Positions 21,113 through 28,836 of a DNA stretch of 32,877 bases are shown here, piece by piece. The position numbers and the translations under genes were made by a program. Under the pieces are notes generated by a model that worked only from the letters and a program-made list of their open reading frames with translations, was not told where the DNA came from and did no database searches. The stretch is taken from positions 1-32,877 of the forward strand of contig JAIXQM010000115.1 in the NCBI GenBank assembly GCA_027485735.1, written 5' to 3'. How positions within the stretch are numbered: the first letter of the stretch is position 1; the number at the start of each line of letters is the position of its first letter. This DNA is from Sphingomonadales bacterium. Lineage in GTDB: Bacteria; Pseudomonadota; Alphaproteobacteria; Sphingomonadales; Sphingomonadaceae.

Positions 21113-23782
21113 TCAACTGGCGGTGATGGCGAGAGATTTCTCGCGCAGCACGGTCACGCCATCGGCGGCCATCAGGCGCACCGTCACGCTGCGGGTGCCG
21201 GCAAAACGCGCCGTCGCCATCAGCCTCGCCGCACCGCGCGTCGTCACGGGCGCGCCCGCGACGCCCGCGCCCGCCTGCGACGTGCCCTGCAGCACGTTGC
21301 CTGGCCGCACGCCAGCGGTGAGCTGGATGCCGCCGCGATAGGTCTGGCTGTCGTACAGCAGGCCGCGCAGCGTCACTTCGGCGTTGGCTTCGTCGGCCAG
21401 TTCGTCGGGGCCGAACGGGTTCACCCAGTGGATTTCCACCCGCACGTTGCTGGCCGGCCAAGCGCCGCCCGTGCTGGTCAGCACCGCGCGCGTGCCATCG
21501 GGGGACAGCGATGCGGTGAAGCCGGTGTTGATGAAGGTTCCGCCGTTATCGGTGCTCACCCAGAACTGCCCGGCATAGACCGCCGCGCCGTCCAGCGTGC
21601 GCACCGCGCGGGCCAGTTCCACTTCGATGATCGTCCGCACGCCGGCATCACGCCACCACGCCCCCACCAGGCGCGGGCCGTGCGCCTTGATGCGCCGATC
21701 ATAGGCCCAGGCCAGCGCGCGGCCAAAGCCACGGCCAATCCGGCTTTGCCCCGCGTGGTTGCCGTCGCTCACCCCGTTGGGCCCGCTATCGGGCACACCA
21801 GGGGCGGTGTTGTAGGCCGGGTGGCCGCTGCCGGTGCCATCGTTCACCACATCCTGCCACGATGGGCCCAGCCAGCCCCGGGCGCCCAGCTCGGTGGCAA
21901 AGACCACGTGGCGGTTGCGCACGCTTGGCCCGGCGTTGATATCGGGGAGGCTGCGGTGGAAGCGCCACGGCGGGATGATCAGCCACGGCGCATTCGGGCT
22001 CTGGCTGAAACGGGCATCGATCGCCGCGCGATAGGCCGCCCGGCCTGTGTCGCTCGCACTCATCCCCGGCGACCACATCAGCATATGCGCATCAACAAAG
22101 CCGCCGCCGGCACCGCCCAGGCAGAAGGCGAAGAAACTCACCACGCCGCTGTCGTTGCCGTTGGCTGCACCCGGCACCGTGGGCGTTGCCGGCCCCATGA
22201 ACCGCCACGTCGCGTCCCCATCGGGGATCACCTCGTTAGCGGTCCACTGGTCCATGCCGTGGGTGTTGATCGCCATGTTGCAGATCATCAGCGGGTGGCC
22301 GGGGTTGTGGACGTGCCATTCGTTCAGGAACAGGATTGCGCCGTGGCCGATTGCCGGGCTTTCGCCAGAACGGAGACGGCCATAAACCGGGCTTGGCGCG
22401 GCATAGGTGCCGCCCGCGCCGCCGTTGGCGTACATATTGTTGAGGCGCATCACCACGCCCTGCGCGCCGGTCGCCACCTGCGCGCTCACCAGATTCGGGC
22501 CCAGTGCCGTGCCGCCAAAGCCGGTGCGAACCGAAAGCGCCATGGCCGATTGGCCGTGCATCAGCACGCGGGTGCCAGAAAGCCAGTCTTCCGATGCCGT
22601 GGCCAGCGCCGGAACCGCCACATCGCGCACGCGCAGGCGATACGGCCCGCCCACCGGAATGATATCGGTGTCCGTCCAGTTGCCGGCGCTCATCACGTCA
22701 ACCGCCGCCCAGTCCAGTCCGGGCAGCGCGTTGCCGGTGGCGACACTTTCCCAGCGCCGCTCCAGCGCCGTGGTGCCGCCGGCATAGGTGCCGCGCGAGG
22801 TCCAGGCCACAGCGCCGCGGCCCGGAATGAACTTGTCGGCGGTTTCGGTGATCGATGGCACGCCGCCCAGCCAGTGCGCTGGCGCGATGCTGGCCACATC
22901 GGCGAGCCCGCCCGGCGTGCCCTGCTCGGTCAGATTGCCGGCCGTCGCGCCCGTGTTGGTCAGGCCGGCGGTCAGGCTGCGCAGCGTGAAGCGATATTCG
23001 GCGCGGCCCTTGCCCTGCCCGCCATTCTCAGTGCGCAGGTTCGAATAGGGCAGCGTGCCGGCGTTCTGCGCGGCAATCAGCCCCTCATAGGTCAGGAACG
23101 GATTGCCGCCAGCGCCCGCCAGCGCCTGCAGCGCATCATGGTGTGGGCGGTTGTTGGCCGTGTCCCAGGGGAAGTCCCCGGTCACGTACGCCACCTCTTC
23201 CATCGCCACGTCTTGCGGCGTGCGAATGCTGCCTTGTCGGACGAACACCTGGTTGAAGATGCGCTGGGTGGCGCCGGTGACGAAGCTGGCACCGCTGGCT
23301 GTCGTGCCAACCTGGCTGGACGCGCTGCCGCCCACCGGGCAGACGGCAGCGAAATTTCGCCAGACGGGGCTGGCATTGGTGCCAGTGTTGGTGACGCCGG
23401 TGACCACCAGATAAACGGTGTCGACAACAAATTGCGGAATGCTGTTGATCACGCCTTCGCTGCCGGGCCAGGCCGCCGCGACACTGTTGTCCTGCACCTG
23501 CAAACGCAGCGGCGCCGTGGCGGAAGCACCGCCGGGAATGCGCGTTACCCAATCCTGGGTCGTGCCGAACGTGCCGGTTTCGCCAAAATCCCAGCCCAGC
23601 ATGGCAAAGCGCTGGTTGAGCGCGGCGTAGCCGGCCGGCAGCCGCACGAAGAACGCCCGCCAATGGCCCACAACGTCGCCGCTGAACGGGCCAGTGGAAA
23701 GGGCGGTGAGGAAGTTGCGCTTCGTCACTTGCGACGAAAGACGCAGATCGGATTGCCCGACATTCGCGACACGAATAGCCAT
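21113..23782 (-). CDS. Large fibre/spike protein with SGNH (sialate O-acetylesterase-like) core
   Basis: An 889-residue protein, the largest in the window. Residues about 395-700 resemble the sialate O-acetylesterase branch of SGNH hydrolases: RVLMHGQSAM (block I, Ser412), VDAHMLMWSPGMSASDTGRA followed by AYRAAID (position of the usual W-QGE block), and VSDGNHAGQSRIGRGFGRAL (block V, Asp673 and His676). The N-terminal 380 residues and the C-terminal 190 (GTRSVTVRLMAADGVTVLRE) look beta-rich, as in fibres. It probably binds or deacetylates cell-surface polysaccharide. ATG 23782 overlaps the upstream stop (TGATG). RcGTA has no gene here. The esterase reading is inference: block III appears altered. 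Confidence 0.72.
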   Translation of the reverse strand: MAIRVANVGQSDLRLSSQVTKRNFLTALSTGPFSGDVVGHWRAFFVRLPAGYAALNQRFAMLGWDFGETGTFGTTQDWVTRIPGGASATAPLRLQVQDNSVAAAWPGSEGVINSIPQFVVDTVYLVVTGVTNTGTNASPVWRNFAAVCPVGGSASSQVGTTASGASFVTGATQRIFNQVFVRQGSIRTPQDVAMEEVAYVTGDFPWDTANNRPHHDALQALAGAGGNPFLTYEGLIAAQNAGTLPYSNLRTENGGQGKGRAEYRFTLRSLTAGLTNTGATAGNLTEQGTPGGLADVASIAPAHWLGGVPSITETADKFIPGRGAVAWTSRGTYAGGTTALERRWESVATGNALPGLDWAAVDVMSAGNWTDTDIIPVGGPYRLRVRDVAVPALATASEDWLSGTRVLMHGQSAMALSVRTGFGGTALGPNLVSAQVATGAQGVVMRLNNMYANGGAGGTYAAPSPVYGRLRSGESPAIGHGAILFLNEWHVHNPGHPLMICNMAINTHGMDQWTANEVIPDGDATWRFMGPATPTVPGAANGNDSGVVSFFAFCLGGAGGGFVDAHMLMWSPGMSASDTGRAAYRAAIDARFSQSPNAPWLIIPPWRFHRSLPDINAGPSVRNRHVVFATELGARGWLGPSWQDVVNDGTGSGHPAYNTAPGVPDSGPNGVSDGNHAGQSRIGRGFGRALAWAYDRRIKAHGPRLVGAWWRDAGVRTIIEVELARAVRTLDGAAVYAGQFWVSTDNGGTFINTGFTASLSPDGTRAVLTSTGGAWPASNVRVEIHWVNPFGPDELADEANAEVTLRGLLYDSQTYRGGIQLTAGVRPGNVLQGTSQAGAGVAGAPVTTRGAARLMATARFAGTRSVTVRLMAADGVTVLREKSLAITAS

Positions 23783-24024
23783 CAGCCGTTCACCACTGCG
23801 AGGCCGGTTTCGTCACTGCTGGTGGCAGTGGTTTCGACCAGCATGAAATAGGCGCCGGGCGGCGCGTTGATGGGCGTGAGCGTGCCAACGGTTACGGTGG
23901 TCCACGCCGTCGCAACGCTGTTGCCCGACAGCGTGAAATCCGCCTGGCCTTGCTGCGGTGCGGGTACATAACGCGCACCGCCAATGGTCCCGATCCGGCC
24001 GACATGGCCGATCAAGCCGATCAT
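23782..24024 (-). CDS. Small structural protein of the fibre module
   Basis: An 80-residue protein with a Gly/Ile-rich start (MIGLIGHVGRIGTIGGARYV) and a beta-rich rest (ADFTLSGNSVATAWTTVTVG, GAYFMLVETTATS). It resembles the short Gly-rich proteins that sit at the base of phage fibres, but I do not recognise a family. Both ends overlap neighbours by one base (TGATG), so it is clearly translated with the 150-residue gene before and the 889-residue gene after. Confidence 0.6.
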   Translation of the reverse strand: MIGLIGHVGRIGTIGGARYVPAPQQGQADFTLSGNSVATAWTTVTVGTLTPINAPPGAYFMLVETTATSSDETGLAVVNG

Positions 24025-24476
24025 CAGGCCACCGGCATGATGGTCAGGCTGCCATCGCTGGCGCCGTCGCGGATGAAGCTGACGAATTGCCCGCTGGTCA
24101 GTCGCAGATGGAATTTCTCGTCTGCCGCCAGCGGGATCGAACCGGGGCCGATGCTGGCGGTCACACTGCTGTCACCCACACGGAAGAAGCCGCGCACACC
24201 GGCGTGCAGCAAAACTTCGCCGGCAACCACCGCCGTCGATCGCACCTGGCCGGCGCCGGCCGTCGTCAGGCGCTGGCCGCTGGCATAAAGATAGGTGCGG
24301 GTGGTGGTGGCGAGCGTCTGCACTGTCACCGGCAGGCGCGAACCATCGGAATCGGCCACGGCAATCGCACTGTTGTCGGCGCCAAAGGCCAGTTTGGCAT
24401 AAGGAAAATGCACCCCGCCCACCTCGTCGGTGGCAAAGGCGATGCCGCCGGCGGGAGCGATGATATTGTCGGGCAT
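24024..24476 (-). CDS. Phage structural protein of unknown role after the capsid gene
   Basis: A 150-residue protein, MPDNIIAPAGGIAFATDEVG then GVHFPYAKLAFGADNSAIAV and SRLPVTVQTLATTTRTYLYA, all strand-forming. The opening (ATDE-GGVH-P--KL--G) is a pattern I know from phage operons near fibre genes, of undefined role. The last 50 residues (AADEKFHLRLTSGQFVSFIRDG) could be a decoration or fibre-base domain. GGGGAGGAG lies seven bases before ATG 24476 and decides the start; longer forms would need the Cys-rich upstream stretch that reads through the spacer. It is a candidate head decoration protein because it follows the capsid gene. Confidence 0.65.
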   Translation of the reverse strand: MPDNIIAPAGGIAFATDEVGGVHFPYAKLAFGADNSAIAVADSDGSRLPVTVQTLATTTRTYLYASGQRLTTAGAGQVRSTAVVAGEVLLHAGVRGFFRVGDSSVTASIGPGSIPLAADEKFHLRLTSGQFVSFIRDGASDGSLTIMPVA

Positions 24477-24490
24477 GAGGGGTCTCCTCC

Positions 24491-24508
24491 CCGGCGGCAA
24501 CCCGCCGG
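24491..24508. other. GC-rich hairpin in the spacer after the capsid gene
   Basis: CCGGCGG (24491-24497), loop CAAC and CCGCCGG (24502-24508) make a perfect 7-bp stem in the 122-base gap between capsid stop and the next start. It stands just upstream of the ribosome site GGGGAGGAG. There is no T-run on the minus strand side, so it is not a plain terminator. It may slow exonucleases and raise capsid mRNA level, or mark a processing site. Confidence 0.4.
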
Positions 24509-24598
24509 AGCTTGTGAACGCTGCAAGGAAAAGGGGTGGGCGCTGCCGCCAGCCAGGCAGGGGGGAACCCGGCCGGCAGCAGCACCCGTTCACCGTCG

Positions 24599-25603
24599 TT
24601 AGACGGAGAAGCGCATCAGCTTGATCGCCCGGCTGTCCAGCACGGTGCCGCCCACGCGGCGGGTGGCATAGAAGTGGACATAGGGCTTGTTGCTGTACGG
24701 ATCCTTCAGCACCGTGGTCTCGGCACGCTGGCTGATCAGGTAGCCGGCCTGAAAATTGCCGAAGGCGATCGACAAGCTGTCAGCCGCCACATCCGGCATC
24801 GCATCCACTTCCACCACCCGGTGGCCCAGCAGCGTCTGCGGCTGCTCCGGGCCAAGGCCCGGCTGCCAGATGAAGGCGCCATCGGTGGTCTTGAACTTGC
24901 GGATGCGGGCCAACGTCGCGCTATTCATCACCCACACCGCACCCTGGCGATAGGGGCTGGCCAGTGCGTGCACCATGTCGATCAGACGATCCTGCGGATT
25001 CGAAGCGGCAAAATTGCCGGCCGCGCCCGACGTGATGAACTGCAGCGTGCCGAACGGGCGCGTCAGGTCCGCCGTGGCGGCAGTGGGTGCCGTCAGGAAT
25101 CCGCGCGGCTTGTTCACGCCGTCACCGGTCACAAAAGCAACCCCTTCGGCGCGCGCAAACTCGCGGCCAATTTCCTCGCCCAGCCAGGCTTCGACATTGA
25201 AGCCGGCATCATCCAGCATCGCCTGGCTGGCGGCCGGATTGGCATAGAGCTCACCCATCGGCGGGGCGATTTCCGAAAAGTTCGGCGTTTCCGTTTCCGG
25301 GCGGGCCTGCGTTTCCGATACCCAGCCCGAAACCACGCCGCTGGTGGTGATCAGCCGGCGATAGGCGGACGAACCGATATCCACCACCTGGGCAATGCTG
25401 CGGATCGGCGAGGCGGCCAGCAGCACGCGGTTGATGACGGCATCGATTTCGAGCGGCACACTCAGGCCGCCCTTGGCCGGCGGCGTGATGGTGACCGCCT
25501 TGGCCTCCAGCGCCGGGCGGGTCAGCGGTGCTTCCACCGCGGGCGCAGTCACTTCGGCCGCATCGAACACGGCGGCCAGCGGATCAGTCTTCAGTTCAAG
25601 CAT
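24599..25603 (-). CDS. HK97-fold major capsid protein (GTA g5 type)
   Basis: A 334-residue shell protein. After a short variable N-terminus (about 40 residues with PAVEAPLTRPALEAKAV), the HK97-fold core starts GGLSVPLEIDAVINRVLLAA, with SPIRSIAQVVDIGSSAYRRL (N-arm/E-loop side), LDDAGFNVEAWLGEEIGREFAR (spine helix), NSATLARIRKFK, GHRVVEVDAMPDVAAD and GYLISQRAETTVLKDPYSNK (P- and A-domain). The segment before the core is far shorter than the ~100-residue delta domain of HK97, in line with other GTA capsids. AGGAG lies seven bases before ATG 25603. The gene overlaps the protease by 8 nt. Assembly into small heads is expected. Confidence 0.92.
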   Translation of the reverse strand: MLELKTDPLAAVFDAAEVTAPAVEAPLTRPALEAKAVTITPPAKGGLSVPLEIDAVINRVLLAASPIRSIAQVVDIGSSAYRRLITTSGVVSGWVSETQARPETETPNFSEIAPPMGELYANPAASQAMLDDAGFNVEAWLGEEIGREFARAEGVAFVTGDGVNKPRGFLTAPTAATADLTRPFGTLQFITSGAAGNFAASNPQDRLIDMVHALASPYRQGAVWVMNSATLARIRKFKTTDGAFIWQPGLGPEQPQTLLGHRVVEVDAMPDVAADSLSIAFGNFQAGYLISQRAETTVLKDPYSNKPYVHFYATRRVGGTVLDSRAIKLMRFSV

Positions 25604-26006
25604 CCTCATTCTCCTCTTGCCAGCCCAGCACCTGTGCCTCCCGTTGCATCGGGAAGGTCACCAGTGACACTTCAACAAGTTCGATCCGCTCAAGGCGGCG
25701 GCCGCCCCGGGTCGGGCTGGCCGCCTTGACCCGGTATCCAAAACTCAAGCCCGAAAGCGCGCCGGCCTGCACCAGCGCCGCGGCCTCGGCCCCGCGCCCT
25801 TGCGGCACGATCCGCGCCGTTATCGCCAAGCCACGGGCATCTTCCCTCAGGCTGTCAACGAACCCGATTGGTTCATGCGGCTGGTGCTGCCACAGCAAGG
25901 GGATGGGTGCTGCCGCCCCGGCAAAGGCGCCGGGCATCACCACGTCGCCACCCTTGTCGGGCACGGCAAACACGCTGGCATATCCAGCGATGCGCAGAGC
26001 ACTCAT
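25596..26006 (-). CDS. HK97-family prohead protease (GTA g4 type)
   Basis: A 136-residue serine protease that trims the capsid protein during head maturation. It begins MSALRIAGYASVFAVPDKGG then DVVMPGAF. The probable triad is His41 in LLWQHQPHEPIG, Ser88 in GALSGLSFGYRV and Glu112 in ELVEVSLVTFPM. These are the family-typical places. The protein is short even for the family (usually 160-200). ATG 26006 overlaps the stop of the small membrane protein gene (ATGA); the longer in-frame form to 26084 is rejected because it runs through that gene. Confidence 0.92.
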   Translation of the reverse strand: MSALRIAGYASVFAVPDKGGDVVMPGAFAGAAAPIPLLWQHQPHEPIGFVDSLREDARGLAITARIVPQGRGAEAAALVQAGALSGLSFGYRVKAASPTRGGRRLERIELVEVSLVTFPMQREAQVLGWQEENEDA

Positions 26007-26308
26007 GGCTTTTCGCCTTGGAGGAGCCCCAGCTTGAAACTCAGCCCCAGCAGCAGCAGCGCCACGATGGAGCGCATCAGCCACCCGACAAAGCTGCGCA
26101 GCGCCGATTTCTTCACATCGCGCCAGCCCTGGACCAGTTCGCGCAGCTCCTGGATGTCGTCACCGGCCTTCTCGTCCATCAGGCCCAGCCGTTTCAGCGC
26201 CCGGGCCGCGCCAGCCTCGGCGGCCTCTTCCACGATCGCCTGCAGCGTGACCCGCGCGGCGCCCTGGCTTTCAGCCTGCGCCACCAAACCTTCCAAAATA
26301 CCCGTCAT
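26003..26308 (-). CDS. Small membrane protein between portal and protease (DUF6127-like, GTA g3.5 position)
   Basis: A 101-residue protein. Residues 1-70 are mostly helical and charged (QAIVEEAAEAGAARALKRLG, KAGDDIQELRELVQGWRDVK), and a hydrophobic helix follows, SFVGWLMRSIVALLLLGLSF. It therefore looks like a single-pass membrane protein with a long soluble head. I associate it with small DUF6127-type proteins of sphingomonads. It is locked to the portal gene by ATGA and to the protease by ATGA. A membrane protein inside a head operon could tether assembly to the membrane, but its role is unknown. Confidence 0.7.
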   Translation of the reverse strand: MTGILEGLVAQAESQGAARVTLQAIVEEAAEAGAARALKRLGLMDEKAGDDIQELRELVQGWRDVKKSALRSFVGWLMRSIVALLLLGLSFKLGLLQGEKP

Positions 26309-27426
26309 TGGCCATCCTCCAGCCCGAGAATCCGCCGTTTTTCAGCCGGATCGAGAAAATCGGCAGCGCTCACCTGCGCCCACAACCGTTCCCGATCTTC
26401 CGACAGGGCGGGCACGGCATCGCGGTCCACTTTCAGCACCAGGCCGGGCCACCACCATTGCAGGTGCATCGCCAGCGCGGTGAGCACCCGGCTGAGCAGC
26501 GGCAGCAACGTCAACCGCCACAACGCCACATTCGCTTCGCGATAATTGGCGTAGGTATTGTCGCCCTTCATCCCCAGCAGCAGCGGCGGCACGCCGAGCG
26601 CCAACGCGATGTCCCGCGCCGCCGCCTCGCGCATGCCGGCAAAATCCATCTCCGCCGGCGACAGGCTGAGTGCCTGCCAGCTCAGCCCCCCTTCCAGCAG
26701 CATCGGCCGCCCGGCATTGGCGGCCCCTGCAAATGCGGCCTCCATCTCCGCCTTCAACCGCTGGAACTGGTCCGGGCTCAGCGTCGATCCATCACCAGGC
26801 TGGTACACAAGTGCGCCGCTGGGCCGGGCCGCATTGTCGAGCAGCGCCTTGTTCCAGCGCGTCGCCGCATTGTGCACCGCCACCGCTGCCGATGCTGCCC
26901 CCAGGCAGCCGGCGCCGTGATGATCATCGGTCGGATGGAAGCTCCGGATATGTAGCAGGCCACCGTTCGCGCCCACCGGATAGCGCCGCACAGCACCGCC
27001 GGCACGATAGACATGCGCCGCTGGCCAGCCTTCGCCATCCACCTCGATGCTCACCCGTTCCGGGCGCAGCGCAAACAGCGCCGCCGGCAGGCCATCGGCG
27101 CCCACCGCCACGTCGATATAGGCGTTGCCATGCAGCAGCATATGCCCCGCCAGCGTTTCCAGCAGGCCCGGCCCGGACGCGCCAAAGCCGCAGCTGTGCA
27201 GCAGCGCCAGCGCCGGATGATCGCCCGGCGCGCTTACCACCGGGGCACCGCCAGCAGATTCAGTCACCATGCGGATGGCCCGCGCCGCCACCGGGTTGGC
27301 CAAGAACGCCGCCTGCACCTGGCCGGCATAGCTCCCGCCTTCGTCCACCAGCGGCGTGGCCCAGGATGGAATGCGCGGGCCCGCCACAGGCGCAGCAGAT
27401 TTCGTCCGCAAGAACGGCAATCGCAT
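26305..27426 (-). CDS. Phage portal protein (HK97 family, GTA g3 type)
   Basis: A 373-residue protein forming the 12-fold ring through which DNA enters and leaves the head. Landmarks are FLANPVAARAIRMVTESAGGAP near the start, LLETLAGHMLLHGNAYIDVA, PERVSIEVDGEGWPAAHVYR, IRSFHPTDDHHGAG (the usual H-x-R-x-F/D region), RWNKALLDNAARPSGALVYQ and LALGVPPLLLGMKGDNTYANYREAN, which is the portal signature. Length fits GTA portals (about 395). ATG 27426 has AAAGG nine bases upstream, and the stop overlaps the next start. Identification is secure. Confidence 0.93.
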   Translation of the reverse strand: MRLPFLRTKSAAPVAGPRIPSWATPLVDEGGSYAGQVQAAFLANPVAARAIRMVTESAGGAPVVSAPGDHPALALLHSCGFGASGPGLLETLAGHMLLHGNAYIDVAVGADGLPAALFALRPERVSIEVDGEGWPAAHVYRAGGAVRRYPVGANGGLLHIRSFHPTDDHHGAGCLGAASAAVAVHNAATRWNKALLDNAARPSGALVYQPGDGSTLSPDQFQRLKAEMEAAFAGAANAGRPMLLEGGLSWQALSLSPAEMDFAGMREAAARDIALALGVPPLLLGMKGDNTYANYREANVALWRLTLLPLLSRVLTALAMHLQWWWPGLVLKVDRDAVPALSEDRERLWAQVSAADFLDPAEKRRILGLEDGQ

Positions 27427-27445
27427 GGCTGATAACCTTTTTGGT

Positions 27446-28759
27446 TTAAAGATTGCGAATGGTCGGCAGCCCGGCCCGGTCCGCCAACAACAGCGCGGTC
27501 AACGCCCACACACAGGCATCGGCCCGATCGGGCGACGCCCCTGGCCCGGCATAGCGGCCATCGGCGAGCAACCCGCTGAGTTGATCCTCTAGCGCCGGAA
27601 ACACTCCGGCATGAAACACCCGGCCTTCGCCGTACAGCGCTGCCACCGGTTCGGCTCTGGCGACCTTGCCGCGGCTCGCCCGCACGGTGAGCACCGGCAA
27701 CGCGGCATCCACCGATTTCAACGTTGCCACCACCATGTCACCGCCCTGGTTCACCTCGGCAATCACCCGGTCCGCCTGCCAGCGATCGGCGGCTTTCACC
27801 ACGGCCCGCGCCCATTGTTCCGGGCGCTGCCCGGTCACGCTGGCATCATCCAGCACCCAGGCACGGCCATCAGCTCCGAGCGCGGCGACCACGATCCCGC
27901 AGGTACCGCCGGCGGCTGGCGGATCAACGCCCACCACCACCCGTACCAGGCTTTCCGGCATTGGCGCTCGCTGTTGCTCGATCAGCGCGCGGGTCCACAA
28001 GGCGCCGGCCAGATCGTCCACGATTTCGCCCGCCAATTCCTGGCGACCAGTCGCCGTGCCGCCAAAGCGCCTTTCCATTCGCGCCAGATAGGTTCGCGGT
28101 AGATTGGCTTCATTGTCGGCCGTATGGCCACGTGTCACCACCACGCCGGCTTCGGATATCAACGCCTTCAACCAGGCCAAGGGCAGCGGTGTCGTGGTGA
28201 GCAGTATCTGCGGCACGGCGCCCAGGCGGGTGGCCATGCGCAGGTTCATCACCGTGTCTTCGCCGCCCGGCCAGTGGGCAAATTCATCGCCCCAGGCATA
28301 ATCGAACTGGCCGCCACGCAGGCCATTGGGCTCCGCCCCGGAATAGAGCCGGGCTTCGCTACCATTTCCCCACAGCAACCGCTTGGCGCTGGGCTGCCAG
28401 GTCAGCTGCTGTCCAGGCGGCAGTCGCGCCAACAGGCCGGAATCACCCTCCACCATCACGGCGCGGGCCACATCCAGCGTGGGCGCCACCAGTGCAATGC
28501 GGCGTGGCCGTGTGCCAGCGGCACGGGAATGAACCCATTCGGCACCCGCATGAGTCTTGCCGAAACCACGCCCAGCCAGGATTACCCAGATGCCCCAATC
28601 CCCTGCTGGCGGACGCTGCGCCAGGCGCAGGCTGCCAGGCCCCATCAACCATTCCAGCATGGCCGCTTCGCCGTGTCGCCGCCACACCCGACGACGAACC
28701 TCCATCGGCAAGGCCCGAAAAAGCTCAATCAGAGGAAGGCCATCGCCCGCATCCGCCAT
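27446..28759 (-). CDS. Large terminase subunit (GTA g2 type)
   Basis: A 437-residue DNA-packaging motor. The ATPase half has Walker A GRGFGKT at 63-69 (in VILAGRGFGKTHAGAEWVH), Walker B in QFDYAWGDEFAHWPGGED and the coupling motif near LLTTTPLP. The nuclease half begins near VVGVDPPAAGGTCGIVVAAL (first acidic residue) and includes ADRVIAEVNQGGDMVVATLK and an ADACVWALTALLL end. In a GTA it cuts host DNA by headful without sequence choice. ATG 28759 has GGAG eight bases before; GTG 28768 is a possible longer start. A 68-base gap lies between it and the small terminase. Confidence 0.94.
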   Translation of the reverse strand: MADAGDGLPLIELFRALPMEVRRRVWRRHGEAAMLEWLMGPGSLRLAQRPPAGDWGIWVILAGRGFGKTHAGAEWVHSRAAGTRPRRIALVAPTLDVARAVMVEGDSGLLARLPPGQQLTWQPSAKRLLWGNGSEARLYSGAEPNGLRGGQFDYAWGDEFAHWPGGEDTVMNLRMATRLGAVPQILLTTTPLPLAWLKALISEAGVVVTRGHTADNEANLPRTYLARMERRFGGTATGRQELAGEIVDDLAGALWTRALIEQQRAPMPESLVRVVVGVDPPAAGGTCGIVVAALGADGRAWVLDDASVTGQRPEQWARAVVKAADRWQADRVIAEVNQGGDMVVATLKSVDAALPVLTVRASRGKVARAEPVAALYGEGRVFHAGVFPALEDQLSGLLADGRYAGPGASPDRADACVWALTALLLADRAGLPTIRNL

Positions 28760-28836
28760 CAGGCACACTCCGGCTGCGCCGGCAGCAACCGGTCTTGAGT
28801 CGGGGGGGAATGATCAGCCGGCCAAGCCGGCAAGGC

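Noticed and set aside
21086..23851. A 921-codon open frame on the plus strand opposite the 889-aa gene
   Set aside because: It is the antisense shadow of the real gene in GC-rich DNA. The product is full of Arg/His/Ala runs with no domain, has no ribosome site, and opposes an operon of overlapping minus-strand genes.
28817..28831. GCCGGC-CAA-GCCGGC repeat between small and large terminase genes
   Set aside because: GCCGGC is self-complementary and very common in DNA of this composition; there is no T-run and no sign of regulation.
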